Below are positions 1 through 8,524 of a stretch of 64,000 nt of DNA, piece by piece. A program made the translations under genes and the position numbers. Location: contig NZ_JACNYL010000001.1 in assembly GCF_014692525.1 (NCBI RefSeq), positions 1,364,001-1,428,000 of the forward strand, given 5' to 3'. Below the pieces are notes generated by a model that saw nothing but the letters and a program-made list of their open reading frames with translations, ran no database searches and was not told the DNA's origin. Every line of letters starts with the position of its first letter. Positions within the stretch are counted from its first letter, which is position 1. This DNA comes from Sphingobacterium chuzhouense (lineage in GTDB: Bacteria > Bacteroidota > Bacteroidia > Sphingobacteriales > Sphingobacteriaceae).

Positions 1-2
1 GT

Positions 3-311
3 AAGGACTATATATTAGCGTTAGGAGAATTCGGTGGGTTGGGGCTTCCTATTGAGGGACACACCTGGCAACAAAAAGACAACTGGGGCTATCAATCTTT
101 CAAAAATAAACAGGAGTTGAAACAAAGGTACGAAGAGGTGATCAGTAACCTTGCTAAACTTATACCCCTTGGCCTTTCCGCTGGTGTATATACGCAAACG
201 ACGGATGTAGAAATTGAAACCAATGGACTCATGACCTATGATCGTAAAATTATCAAGATTCCAGAAGCAGATTTGAAAAATATACATCAGAAACTGTATA
301 ACTACAAATAG
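3..311 (+). CDS. Glycoside hydrolase family 2 (beta-galactosidase-like), C-terminal fragment
   Basis: Only the last 102 codons are inside the window; the reading frame is open to the left edge. The fragment contains EFGGLGLPIEGHTW followed by LSAGVYTQTTDVEIETNG and LMTYDRK, a pattern typical of the end of the TIM-barrel catalytic domain of GH2 enzymes, where these proteins often stop. GH2 enzymes hydrolyse beta-galactosides and related sugars, usually in the periplasm in Bacteroidota. The family call is secure from the motif; substrate and full architecture cannot be judged. It has no visible functional link to the metal genes downstream and probably marks unrelated neighbouring chromosome. 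Confidence 0.75.
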   Translation, partial: KDYILALGEFGGLGLPIEGHTWQQKDNWGYQSFKNKQELKQRYEEVISNLAKLIPLGLSAGVYTQTTDVEIETNGLMTYDRKIIKIPEADLKNIHQKLYNYK

Positions 312-338
312 AATATTCTTCTAAACTATATTGTCCAA

Positions 339-388
339 TTGTTCGGCTTATGATATATTTTGACAGAGGTATACCATAAGCTGAACAA
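339..388. repeat. Imperfect inverted repeat downstream of the GH2 gene
   Basis: TTGTTCGGCTTATG (339-352) is matched by CATAAGCTGAACAA (375-388), 13 of 14 positions complementary, around a 22-nt loop. There is no T-run after it, so it is not a convincing rho-independent terminator, although it follows the GH2 stop codon. The remainder of the 329-nt gap up to the receptor start holds the operator and promoter listed separately. Confidence 0.4.
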
Positions 389-543
389 ATAAATGCAACA
401 AACTATCTTTCATAAGCTGGGTCATTAGTCCTACCAAACAATTGCACCTGCTCCCGATATACTGCCTGCCCCTTCCAGAGATGCGTAACTGCACACAATG
501 ATTTTCTAACTCAATTATTTCTCAGTACAGTTTTTAGTGCACA

Positions 544-592
544 CTATTAAACGCAATAAAATTGCGTTTAATAGATTAATCTACTATATTTG
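544..592 (+). promoter_or_regulatory. Perfect 14-bp palindrome (candidate Zur-type operator) plus -7 box of the TonB receptor operon
   Basis: CTATTAAACGCAAT (544-557) and its exact reverse complement (561-574) are separated by 3 nt. The inner core is TTAAACGCAA-N5-TTGCGTTTAA (547-571). TATATTTG at 585-592 fits the Bacteroidota -7 consensus TAnnTTTG, and the right half-site carries a TTG (562-564) about 20 bp upstream, where a -33 element is expected, so the operator would occlude the promoter. The same core occurs at 5977-6001 upstream of the unit that encodes a Fur-family regulator. Assignment to that regulator is inference. Confidence 0.7.
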
Positions 593-640
593 CATCTTTG
601 TTGCGTCTATATGTTTCTGATGCAAAGGAATTGATAATTA

Positions 641-3061
641 ATGAAGCGTTTAACTGCCTTGGCCTTTACTATCTTGATAATATCCTTTACATATGCCCAA
701 GACAAAAGATTTACCTTGTCAGGTACCATAGTCGATACACAGGGAAAAGCATTGAGTAATGTATCTATTCGGGTATTGTCAGGAGGGCATACGGTCCAAT
801 CGAATGAAGAAGGGAAGTTTTGCATAAAAGATCTTCGACCAAAAATATATGCAATAGCGTTCAGCTATTTAAGTTTTTCATCTATAACTCGAAAAATAGA
901 AATAAAAAACAGTTCAGTTGACCTAGGAAACGTCGTAATGACGAATGCTCATTATACCATAAAGGAAATAGACGTCCTGGGTGAAACCTATCCGACCACA
1001 CTTACAGGTTTTTTGAACAGGGAGATTGTTGACCAACAGTACATTCACAAGCACTTGGGTGGAAGCTTGATGCAGACCCTTTCCCGTTTACCGGGCATAA
1101 GCAATATCGGCATCGGATCCGGTCAATCGAAGCCCCTGATCCGGGGTCTTGGCTTTAACAGGATTGTTGTCGTGGAGAAAGGCATCAAGCATGAAGGCCA
1201 GCAGTGGGGTGTTGACCACGGACTGGAGATCGACCAGTTTGCCACGGGAGATATTGAGGTGGTCAAAGGGGCGGCCTCTTTCCTGTACGGCTCAGATGCT
1301 ATTGGTGGCGTTATCGATATCAAACCGGAAGCTCTACCGGAGAAAGGCACGGTATCTGGTTCTTTTGACCTAATCGGCAAGTCAAACAATGCTCTTTACG
1401 GAAGCTCTGCCAATATAAAGGGTCGGATAGAAAACTGGGTGTATGGCGCAAGGGTTACCTACCAGAACTATGGTGATTACAGGGTTCCGACAGACACGGT
1501 GCACGTATATGATTATCCTGTCCGGTTAGATAAACAGAAAGCGCGGAATACAGCCGGAAGGGAGTTTAATATTCACGCGAATGCAGGATACGTCACGGAT
1601 AACTTTCGATCGGTTTTCTATATGAGCCGCAATTCCGCCCAAAGTGGCTTCTTTGCCAATGCCCACGGCCTGGAACCCCGTAGGGTAGACACAGACCTGC
1701 ACGATGCCTCTTCCAGAGATTTCCAGATGCCTTATCAAGAAGTAAAACACCTAAAGGTTATTAACAGGAGCTCGTTATCTGTCGGAATACACCATCTGGA
1801 AATGGAGGCCGGTTTCCAGCATAATTTCCGGCAGGAATACAGTATGTATGTAAACCATGGGTATATGCCGCCTATTTATCCCGATACCATGAAGACACCA
1901 TCTGATCTGGAACGGCAATATGATAAAAGAGTCTATTCACTGAATGTCCGTGACAGGTTTTCTGTTGGACAGCATACTTTTGTCGCCGGCTTCAACGGTG
2001 AGTACCAAAATAACGCTATAGACGGATGGAGTTTTCTGATACCCGGTTTTCGTCAATACACAGGCGGTGCATTTCTATATGACAGGTACAGACTGAATGA
2101 AAGGGTATTATTGCATGGCGCCTTGCGTTATGACCACAGCCATATTGAAACCGTGCGCTATACGGACTGGTTCCCTTCGGTAGTTTCCGAGGAGAACCGC
2201 GTTACAGAAACCGAGCATCTTGTCCGGGCAGACAATCTGCGACGGTCATTCAACAGCCTGGTCTGGTCAGTGGGATCCAGCTACCATGTCGGCGATTTCT
2301 CGTTGAACACAAACTTAGGTAAAAGTTTCCGTGTGCCGATTGCAAAGGAACTGGCTGCAAACGGTGTAAACTACCATTATTTCAGTTATGAGAAAGGAGA
2401 TCCTACGCTCTCCCCAGAACAATCGTACCAGCTGGATATCGGAATCCAATACAGCCGGAACAGGTTTAGCTTTGGACTGCATCCTTTCTATAACTATTTC
2501 AGCAACTACATCTACCTGAACCCTACGCCTCGTCACGACCATTTTTATGGCTCAGGAAACCAGGTTTTTGAATATACGCAAAGTAAAGTACGGCGTTATG
2601 GTGGAGAACTGAAAGTAAATTACCGGTTATCGGAAAGCTTCCGTACCGAACTGCTTGCCGAATATGTCAAAGCCAAACAGCTTTCGGGCAGTAAAAAAGG
2701 ATATACATTACCTTTCTCTCCACCTCCTTCGGTTTTAACCAACCTCAGCTGGCAACCGAGAGATACAGGGATTTTAAAGGACACTTATCTATCCATTGAC
2801 TTGCATCTATTTGCCGCACAGAATGAGATCGTCCCTCCTGAAAAGAAAACTCCGGGATACGGTCTGGTAAACATCCAGACGGGTCATTCCCTTTTTATCG
2901 GCTGTCAGCCCGTAACCATAAATCTACAGGTGCAGAACCTCTTCGATAAAAAATACATGGACCATACCAGCTTTTATAGGTTGATCGAAATGCCGGAGAT
3001 GGGTAGAAATATCGTGCTGACGCTTTCCTTGCCCTTAACAATTAAGAATACAGATAATTAG
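641..3061 (+). CDS. TonB-dependent outer-membrane receptor, probable zinc/metal uptake
   Basis: 806 aa. An N-terminal signal peptide (ends near TYAQ), a carboxypeptidase-regulatory-like beta domain (about 25-105), a plug domain (about 120-235, with GSGQSKPLIRGLG and VKGAASFLYGSDAIGG) and a C-terminal beta barrel ending in a receptor-type terminal strand. It imports a substrate across the outer membrane using TonB-ExbBD energy. Several His-rich stretches occur in barrel loops (for example around HGLEPRR, HHLEMEAG and VNHGYMPP). Together with the operator upstream, the His-rich lipoproteins downstream and the COG0523/Fur cluster, this suggests zinc; the substrate is inferred, not read from the sequence. 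The ATG at 641 directly precedes the signal peptide. It is first gene of a unit running to 5350. Confidence 0.85.
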   Translation: MKRLTALAFTILIISFTYAQDKRFTLSGTIVDTQGKALSNVSIRVLSGGHTVQSNEEGKFCIKDLRPKIYAIAFSYLSFSSITRKIEIKNSSVDLGNVVMTNAHYTIKEIDVLGETYPTTLTGFLNREIVDQQYIHKHLGGSLMQTLSRLPGISNIGIGSGQSKPLIRGLGFNRIVVVEKGIKHEGQQWGVDHGLEIDQFATGDIEVVKGAASFLYGSDAIGGVIDIKPEALPEKGTVSGSFDLIGKSNNALYGSSANIKGRIENWVYGARVTYQNYGDYRVPTDTVHVYDYPVRLDKQKARNTAGREFNIHANAGYVTDNFRSVFYMSRNSAQSGFFANAHGLEPRRVDTDLHDASSRDFQMPYQEVKHLKVINRSSLSVGIHHLEMEAGFQHNFRQEYSMYVNHGYMPPIYPDTMKTPSDLERQYDKRVYSLNVRDRFSVGQHTFVAGFNGEYQNNAIDGWSFLIPGFRQYTGGAFLYDRYRLNERVLLHGALRYDHSHIETVRYTDWFPSVVSEENRVTETEHLVRADNLRRSFNSLVWSVGSSYHVGDFSLNTNLGKSFRVPIAKELAANGVNYHYFSYEKGDPTLSPEQSYQLDIGIQYSRNRFSFGLHPFYNYFSNYIYLNPTPRHDHFYGSGNQVFEYTQSKVRRYGGELKVNYRLSESFRTELLAEYVKAKQLSGSKKGYTLPFSPPPSVLTNLSWQPRDTGILKDTYLSIDLHLFAAQNEIVPPEKKTPGYGLVNIQTGHSLFIGCQPVTINLQVQNLFDKKYMDHTSFYRLIEMPEMGRNIVLTLSLPLTIKNTDN

Positions 3062-3093
3062 GCCCTTTTAAAGATAAAATTAATACGACAAAA

Positions 3094-4029
3094 ATGAAAA
3101 ACTGTAAAACGCTATTATTATTTATTGGTTTTCTGACGGCTGTCTTCACAGGATGTGACAAAGAAAGAGAGCCCGAACCAGAACTAACTAAACCTACTAT
3201 CAGCGAGGTTGAAATAGGATTGGGTAACAACGAGATAGGTGTAATCGGGAAAGATTTTCACTTTAATGCCGAGGTACTTGCCGGCGACAAGATTGAAAAT
3301 GTGCAGGTAAAGATCGTACCACAAAGCGATGAAACCTATGAAAAGGCATGGGAATTTGAGGTTACCTGGGAACAGTATAGAGGTGCCAAGAACGCGACTG
3401 TCCACAAGCATTTCGATATTCCGGAGGAGGCTGCTGAAGGCAAGTATGATTTTTTGATCATTGTCAATGACCAAAACGGAACGATGCTCGAAGAAAAGAG
3501 AGAAATAAACATTTACAAGGCCGAAAATCTGCCGGTTAATCCTACATTATCATTGCTGACTATAAACAATAACGGAACGTTCTTCTACCGGAACGGGGAA
3601 TTTACGGTAGACCCCGCCAAGGTATCCAAAGATGATAAATTCAGTGCGCAGGCGACAATCGACGGCGTTAAAGGTGACGGCCAAATGTACCTGCTCCTGA
3701 TCAACAAAAAGCTGCAACACAGGCCGGAAAGCATCGACCAGATAGATTTTGAAAAAGCGATCGTGTTAGATGTTTATGAACACAAAGACTGGGAAGAGGG
3801 CGGAAGTTTTTCCAATGCAGTTTTTGACGAGAACACGTTTACCTGGGTGCGCAGGATATCTCAACTGGATATCGGAGCCGCCAACGACAATAATGCCTTG
3901 GAAGCAAATCCTATCGACGGCGCAAAATCCTGGGAATCGGGCACATACTATTTCGGTGTGCTGTACAAAAATACAACCTATAATATGAGCTACTTTGAGT
4001 ACCTCGAATTTGGGGTGGACGGTTTTTAG
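3094..4029 (+). CDS. DUF4625-like lipoprotein
   Basis: 311 aa. A lipoprotein signal peptide is visible (MKNCKTLLLFIGFLTAVFTG followed by the acylated Cys at residue 21), so the product is probably anchored in the outer membrane. Residues about 35-145 resemble DUF4625 (PTISEVEIG near the start, then HKHFDIPEEAAEGKYDF and NDQNG). The C-terminal half (about 150-311) is a second domain I do not recognise. It starts 32 nt after the TonB receptor with an A-rich leader and is likely co-transcribed. Position suggests a surface or periplasmic accessory for the receptor's ligand. The exact function of DUF4625 is not known to me. Confidence 0.7.
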   Translation: MKNCKTLLLFIGFLTAVFTGCDKEREPEPELTKPTISEVEIGLGNNEIGVIGKDFHFNAEVLAGDKIENVQVKIVPQSDETYEKAWEFEVTWEQYRGAKNATVHKHFDIPEEAAEGKYDFLIIVNDQNGTMLEEKREINIYKAENLPVNPTLSLLTINNNGTFFYRNGEFTVDPAKVSKDDKFSAQATIDGVKGDGQMYLLLINKKLQHRPESIDQIDFEKAIVLDVYEHKDWEEGGSFSNAVFDENTFTWVRRISQLDIGAANDNNALEANPIDGAKSWESGTYYFGVLYKNTTYNMSYFEYLEFGVDGF

Positions 4030-4101
4030 AAAACAAAAATATACAAGTGTATTCTTTATCCAGTTTTTGGAAGACGAAGGCAACATAAGCAAGTAATACT
4101 A

Positions 4102-4590
4102 ATGATCATGACTAAATACAACAGATTTCCGATCTCGATTTTCTTACTCCTGGCGCTTTTTATTTCCGGATGTGAAAAGGGGAAAGAAGATATCATCGAT
4201 GACGTACCTCCCGAAATACATATTGATTTCGGGGAGGCTTTCCCCATCCAATGCAGTACGCTGAAAAAGGGAGAGAAATTTGCCTTTAGAGCAAGGTTCA
4301 GTGACAACACGGAACTGGGAACCTATAGCCTGGATATCCACCATAATTTTGACCATCATAGCCATACTACGGAATTTGAGGAGTGTAACCTACAACCGAA
4401 AAAAGATCCCTTAAAGCCCTTTTTATTTATCAGATCCTATGATATTCCGAAAGGACAGAAGAGTTACGAGGCCGTGCAGGAGATAGAGATACCTTCGGAC
4501 ATCGATGCAGGGGATTACCATTTTATGATCATGGTAACGGATGCCACGGGCTGGAGCAAAATGATCGGACTCAGTATTAAAATCGAATAA
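4102..4590 (+). CDS. Histidine-rich DUF4625-like lipoprotein
   Basis: 162 aa. Lipobox LFISGC follows a hydrophobic segment; a start at 4108 is equally possible and gives a slightly shorter signal peptide. The mature part is a single DUF4625-like beta domain containing DIHHNFDHHSHTTEFEEC, a dense His cluster that could coordinate a transition metal, and it ends with YHFMIMVTDATGWSKM, parallel to the preceding protein. It sits between another DUF4625-like lipoprotein and a His-rich lipoprotein in the same direction. A role as periplasmic or surface metal scavenger is inference from the histidines and the gene context. Confidence 0.65.
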   Translation: MIMTKYNRFPISIFLLLALFISGCEKGKEDIIDDVPPEIHIDFGEAFPIQCSTLKKGEKFAFRARFSDNTELGTYSLDIHHNFDHHSHTTEFEECNLQPKKDPLKPFLFIRSYDIPKGQKSYEAVQEIEIPSDIDAGDYHFMIMVTDATGWSKMIGLSIKIE

Positions 4591-4627
4591 ATAAACAAAG
4601 ACGAACTAGAAAAATTTAATAACAAAA

Positions 4628-5350
4628 ATGTATAATATGAAAACAAAAATGACAAACAAATTTGGAATAGCCGTGATGCTATTAGGTTTTACTGTATTAG
4701 GATTCTCGTCGTGTAGCGATGATAAAGATATTCCTGATCCTGTAAAAGAAGGCATTCAGAAATCAACGCTTACGCTGACAGAAGTTTCGGGTGAGGCCGT
4801 ACACGCCCATGGAGACCATTTTCACGGACTGGACGAAGGGACAGAAGGTGAGACTATTGTTATAGAGTTTGATGAGAACGGCATTGCTACCAAAAACGGA
4901 CACCTTCATCTTGAAGCGGATGCTGTTTATAAAATAGAACTGAAGGCCTGGGACTATGAAGGCAAGGAAGTACAAAACAGTTTTATCGCAGACAAGGCTA
5001 CAGCTGACAACTATAAAGCTTTCTTGATCGGAGGCGACTTTAAGCTTAATCCGGATTCGGAAACGGAAGACGGTGCAATCTTCCAGCCCCGTGAGCAAAA
5101 GTATGCCGACGGTTCTGCTGTGAACGGAAAGTACGAAACAACCGGAGTGCTAAGCTATTTCACAGTCGGGCATGAAAACGAAGGGCCTACCAAAGAGGTA
5201 ACCTACGTTTTAAGGAAGCTTAATGACGGGGTAAAAGCCAAAATAGAACGTACCGATTGGAACCGCACAGATTACAGTACCGTTTTCGCCGGGGAAAATG
5301 TGCTCCAACTAAAATTTGAAATACATGCTGAGCACGGACATGCCCACTAA
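4628..5350 (+). CDS. Histidine-rich lipoprotein, candidate zinc-binding
   Basis: 240 aa (237 if the ATG at 4637 is used). The lipoprotein signal peptide ends at GFSSC. Just after it come EAVHAHGDHFHGLDEG and later GHLHLEAD; the last residues are HAEHGHAH. Such paired His clusters at both ends are typical of periplasmic or surface metal-binding proteins in zinc regulons. The middle region (about 90-230) reads as a beta-rich domain without a family I can name. It is last gene of the receptor operon; a weak hairpin follows. Zinc binding is inferred from composition and neighbours. Confidence 0.65.
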   Translation: MYNMKTKMTNKFGIAVMLLGFTVLGFSSCSDDKDIPDPVKEGIQKSTLTLTEVSGEAVHAHGDHFHGLDEGTEGETIVIEFDENGIATKNGHLHLEADAVYKIELKAWDYEGKEVQNSFIADKATADNYKAFLIGGDFKLNPDSETEDGAIFQPREQKYADGSAVNGKYETTGVLSYFTVGHENEGPTKEVTYVLRKLNDGVKAKIERTDWNRTDYSTVFAGENVLQLKFEIHAEHGHAH

Positions 5351-5394
5351 GGCCGTATCCGTTTCTTAAAGACGAAGCAAAAATTGTTTAACCC

Positions 5395-5420
5395 GGGCTG
5401 TCTCTAATAAGGGGCGGCCC
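5395..5420. terminator. Possible hairpin between convergent genes
   Basis: GGGCTG (5395-5400) can pair with CGGCCC (5415-5420) around a 14-nt loop, with one G-U pair. It lies in the 88-nt gap between the convergent genes ending at 5350 and 5439 and is followed on the plus strand by a T-rich stretch. The stem is short, so this is tentative. Confidence 0.3.
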
Positions 5421-5438
5421 ATGTTGTTTTAACCTGAC

Positions 5439-5939
5439 CTACCCTGCTTCATTTAGGATGACCGCATCTGTTATCCAGATTTCCAAGCGGTCTTTTACCC
5501 GCCGGTTCAGAACCGTTTTTCCTTTTATCGTAATAGGCCGGTCTGACATCCGCTCCTTTTTTCCATTGGAAAGGATTATTTCCACCATGGCGGGGATCCC
5601 ATTCTGTCCACAGAACATACATTGTTGGATCGGAAGTACCGACAACATAAAACTATTATGCCTAAAGCCTGACTTCATGGGAATCATGTAACCCTGCAGC
5701 TCCACGGTCTTTCCATCCAGCGCTGCCAATGGTGGAGGAAAATGTGGTGTATAGATCGTTTTCCCGTTCTCTTTGGTCACCTTGTACATCAGCATATCAA
5801 ACGTCTCCCATACTTTGTTCATCAACGGTTTATGATCTTGGATATGCTGAATTTCAGTAGGGTTCTGTTGCGCCCGCACATGATATGAAAACGATATAAT
5901 AACGATTAGCGACGTCAGTAGGAATACAAATTTTAGCAT
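5439..5939 (-). CDS. Exported DUF3299-like protein
   Basis: 166 aa with an N-terminal signal peptide (cleavage near HVRAQ). The core contains LDGKTVELQGYMIPM and then PIQQCMFCGQNG, a CxxC pair inside the context typical of DUF3299-like periplasmic proteins (G-Y-M-x-P followed by a CxFC motif). No enzyme activity is known to me. It is divergent from the small gene at 6039 and shares with it the 10-5-10 palindrome, so it probably responds to the same regulator as the receptor operon. A metal-binding role through the CxxC is possible but inferred. Confidence 0.6.
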   Translation of the reverse strand: MLKFVFLLTSLIVIISFSYHVRAQQNPTEIQHIQDHKPLMNKVWETFDMLMYKVTKENGKTIYTPHFPPPLAALDGKTVELQGYMIPMKSGFRHNSFMLSVLPIQQCMFCGQNGIPAMVEIILSNGKKERMSDRPITIKGKTVLNRRVKDRLEIWITDAVILNEAG

Positions 5940-5964
5940 GTCTGAATAACTAATGGTTGAAACA

Positions 5965-6021
5965 CAAATATAAATATTTAATGCAACATTATTGCGTTTA
6001 AATATTTTATTCTTATTTTTG
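5965..6021. promoter_or_regulatory. Divergent promoter with second 10-5-10 operator
   Basis: TTTAATGCAA (5977-5986), 5-nt spacer, TTGCGTTTAA (5992-6001): right half identical to the site at 547-571, left half differing at two positions. A plus-strand -7 box TATTTTTG lies at 6014-6021, 13 nt from the operator (14 nt at the first site). A minus-strand -7 box (TATATTTG, plus-strand coordinates 5965-5972) serves the DUF3299-like gene. One regulator bound here would control both directions. Confidence 0.65.
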
Positions 6022-6038
6022 AATCAAAATGAGAGAAC

Positions 6039-6221
6039 ATGAGCATCATTCCGCAAAATTTTGACGACTGGAAAATCTGTATTGAAAAGAAATGTGGTAT
6101 CCCCTTGACATTGGAATTCGCTAGTAAACGTCTGGCAGTATATGAAGACGAGGGGCTTCCCGAGACCAAGAAATTTATCAAACTGTACGGTAAGGATCAT
6201 CTGGAGCATATAAAGCAATGA
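6039..6221 (+). CDS. Small hypothetical protein (60 aa), first gene of the metal-response unit
   Basis: 60 aa, with two cysteines (KICIEKKC) near residues 13-19. There is no signal peptide or membrane segment, so it is probably cytoplasmic. The start lies 18 nt after the -7 box, giving a short leader. I do not recognise a family. It is the first gene after the candidate operator in a unit with a COG0523 GTPase and a Fur-type regulator, so a metal-related role is plausible. Confidence 0.5.
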   Translation: MSIIPQNFDDWKICIEKKCGIPLTLEFASKRLAVYEDEGLPETKKFIKLYGKDHLEHIKQ

Positions 6222-6289
6222 TTCCAACAGGTAGTCGTTGAATACGAAATCAAAGGAAATATGTAACAATAAAAAAATAAAGAACCGTA

Positions 6290-6778
6290 ATGGAAATAAA
6301 ACAATTTAACGAAGAAATGGTCATCGACACCTTACAGCGCTGGTGCGACAATGTAGTGCTTATCGGAAAAGTCCATGCAGAAGGAGGAGACGTTGCCGCA
6401 GCAGCAGACAAAGTACTGAGCGACAACTACGATTATGACCATGGTAAAGTTTTATTCAAACCGACTTTAGCTTTTGGCCCACAGACGTTCAGGCCGACTA
6501 AAGAAGGGGCATTGGCTTACTTTATCGGTGAAAACAGCAATTTTCCTTATGATAAGGGGTTCAAATTAAAGCCTTGGGTAAAAGTCTGGTTCAACAAACT
6601 GGATTACATTTTGCATGGTGATATCGCCATCGTCCAATGCAACGTCCATTTTATCGGCGACGACGACAGCCATATATTTGTCAATAAAAGCTTTGTGTTC
6701 AAGATCTGCGATGATGGTAAAATCCGGATCGTCCTGCACCAATCATCATTGCCTTATAGCCCGAACCCGACTGCGTAA
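6290..6778 (+). CDS. SnoaL/NTF2-like fold protein
   Basis: 162 aa, cytoplasmic. The sequence has the pattern of a single NTF2-like cone: an N-terminal helix pair with WCDNVVLIGK, then VLFKPTLAFGPQTFRPT, YFIGENSNFPYDKGFKLKPW, and a C-terminal strand LHQSSLPYSPNP. Similar proteins in Bacteroidota are sometimes labelled phosphoribosyl-AMP cyclohydrolase, but HisI metal-site motifs are not evident here, so I do not adopt that label. The stop codon overlaps the next ATG at 6778, indicating translational coupling. Reaction unknown. Confidence 0.6.
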   Translation: MEIKQFNEEMVIDTLQRWCDNVVLIGKVHAEGGDVAAAADKVLSDNYDYDHGKVLFKPTLAFGPQTFRPTKEGALAYFIGENSNFPYDKGFKLKPWVKVWFNKLDYILHGDIAIVQCNVHFIGDDDSHIFVNKSFVFKICDDGKIRIVLHQSSLPYSPNPTA

Positions 6779-7275
6779 TGCGAAAGTGTCTATATATGAT
6801 CTGCCCTACCGACCACCTTGAATCTGTTATAAATTCCAGATTTGAGGGGCATAATTATTTTTATACCACATTGGGCAATAATGTCAAGCTGGATAAAGAT
6901 ACCATTGGGCAGATCGCATTACTTTTAGAAACAAATAGCATTCGTGAAATTACGTTTATTCTCTCTATAGATAATTGTATTTTACTTGATGCGTTGATCA
7001 AGCAACATTTCCGTAACATCGGCGGATTGGATGATTTTTATCTCTATCTACAGGAGCGCAAGAAACACATGTTCAATTCTTGGCAACGACATAATCACTA
7101 TATTATACTATTTTCTTATTACCTGAACCATAAAATAAAAGAGTTAAAAACAGGACTTCGGGGAGTTATTCCCACACAACCTTCGATAAATGGAAAATTG
7201 TTTTCAAAGGATTACAACAAATTCAGCCCCATACATTCCGATTTGGTGTGCCTCCATTCCAGCAATTTAAATTAG
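6778..7275 (+). CDS. Hypothetical protein, translationally coupled
   Basis: 165 aa; its ATG overlaps the preceding TAA by one base. It begins MRKCLYMICPTDHLESVIN and contains HNYFYTTLGNNV and ITFILSIDNCILLDALIKQ. The early Cys and several His could bind metal, but no family motif is certain. No signal peptide is present. The gene ends just 6 nt before the COG0523 GTPase, so the two are probably co-translated. I cannot assign a function. Confidence 0.55.
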   Translation: MRKCLYMICPTDHLESVINSRFEGHNYFYTTLGNNVKLDKDTIGQIALLLETNSIREITFILSIDNCILLDALIKQHFRNIGGLDDFYLYLQERKKHMFNSWQRHNHYIILFSYYLNHKIKELKTGLRGVIPTQPSINGKLFSKDYNKFSPIHSDLVCLHSSNLN

Positions 7276-7281
7276 AGCTTT

Positions 7282-8484
7282 ATGAACATAGAAAAGAAAT
7301 TACCCGTTACCGTCCTAAGTGGCTTTTTGGGTGCCGGAAAAACATCGTTACTAAACCATGTACTGCATAACAAGCAAGGTAAAAAAGTTGCCGTCATCGT
7401 AAACGATATGAGCGAGGTCAATATCGATGCACAGGCGGTCGAACGTGAAAACGTACTGTCTCGTACAGAAGAAAAGCTCGTCGAGATGAGCAATGGGTGT
7501 ATCTGCTGCACGCTGCGCGAGGATCTGATGGTGGAAGTGGAAAGACTGGTAAAAGAAGACCGGTTCGATTATCTCCTGATCGAAAGCACGGGGATCTCCG
7601 AACCCATACCCGTGGCGCAAACATTCAGTTATGTCGACGAAAACAATGGTATCGATCTATCCTCGTTCAGCTATATAGATACAATGGTGACCGTTGTCGA
7701 CTGTTTCAACTTTTTCCGGGACTTTGGCAGCGCCGAGACGCTCTGGGATAGAGAACTGACAGACGACGATTTGGATAACCGGACGATCGTCAACCTGTTG
7801 ACCGATCAGATCGAGTTTGCAAACGTAATCCTTCTTAACAAGGCGGATCTGGTATCGGACGAAACACTTGGCGTATTGGAAGCGGCCATTCACAAACTCA
7901 ATCCGGGCGCCAAAATTATCCGCACGCAATTTGGCCAGGTAGACCCAAAGGACATCATGGGAACCGGTTCATTTGATTTTGAGGAAGCCTCTGCCTCAGC
8001 AGGCTGGATAAGGGAGCTGGAAACAGAGCATACGCCGGAAACAGAAGAATACGGTATATCTTCGTTTGTTTTCCGGTCACAACGGCCGTTCCATCCTCAG
8101 CGCCTGCACAGATACCTTAATGAGGACTATCCGCATAGTATTATCCGTGCCAAAGGGCTGTTCTGGATGGCTTCACGCCCTGATATAGCTATCAGCTTCA
8201 GCCAAGCTGGCGGTAGCGTAAGATTGGAGAGCGCCGGCTCCTGGTGGAGCAGCATGCCCGAAGAAATGCGCTACCAATATCCCGTCTATGCAGAGATCAG
8301 GAGTGACTTGTTGAAACGGTGGCATCCTGAGTGGGAGGATAGAAAAAATGAACTGGTCTTTATCGGTCAAAACATCGATAAAGAGAAATGTATAGCTGAG
8401 CTCGAGGCCTGTCTATTGACCGAGGAGGAAGCGGACGACTGGCGTTTTACGTGGTGGAAAGATGAATTTCCAAAGAACATTTAA
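7282..8484 (+). CDS. COG0523 (CobW/P47K-type) GTPase, putative zinc metallochaperone
   Basis: 400 aa. Motifs in order: Walker [11 protein letters not shown] (about 11-20), the metal-site signature [11 protein letters not shown] (CxCC near 72-75), Walker B/G3 region [11 protein letters not shown] (about 97-107), G4 NKAD (about 184-187), then a CobW C-terminal domain from about residue 255 ([29 protein letters not shown]). Members under Zur control hydrolyse GTP to deliver zinc to client enzymes during starvation. Here it is followed by GTP cyclohydrolase I, a zinc enzyme and plausible client, and by a Fur-type regulator, which strongly suggests the zinc branch rather than cobalamin or nitrile-hydratase branches. 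Confidence 0.85.
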   Translation: MNIEKKLPVTVLSGFLGAGKTSLLNHVLHNKQGKKVAVIVNDMSEVNIDAQAVERENVLSRTEEKLVEMSNGCICCTLREDLMVEVERLVKEDRFDYLLIESTGISEPIPVAQTFSYVDENNGIDLSSFSYIDTMVTVVDCFNFFRDFGSAETLWDRELTDDDLDNRTIVNLLTDQIEFANVILLNKADLVSDETLGVLEAAIHKLNPGAKIIRTQFGQVDPKDIMGTGSFDFEEASASAGWIRELETEHTPETEEYGISSFVFRSQRPFHPQRLHRYLNEDYPHSIIRAKGLFWMASRPDIAISFSQAGGSVRLESAGSWWSSMPEEMRYQYPVYAEIRSDLLKRWHPEWEDRKNELVFIGQNIDKEKCIAELEACLLTEEEADDWRFTWWKDEFPKNI

Positions 8485-8524
8485 AATGAACTTCCCTTTT
8501 GGTGGACATGATAAAAGAAAGAAT

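Noticed and set aside
6290..6778. Annotation as phosphoribosyl-AMP cyclohydrolase
   Set aside because: Similar proteins carry this label in databases, but the HisI metal-binding pattern is not visible; the sequence fits an NTF2-like fold.
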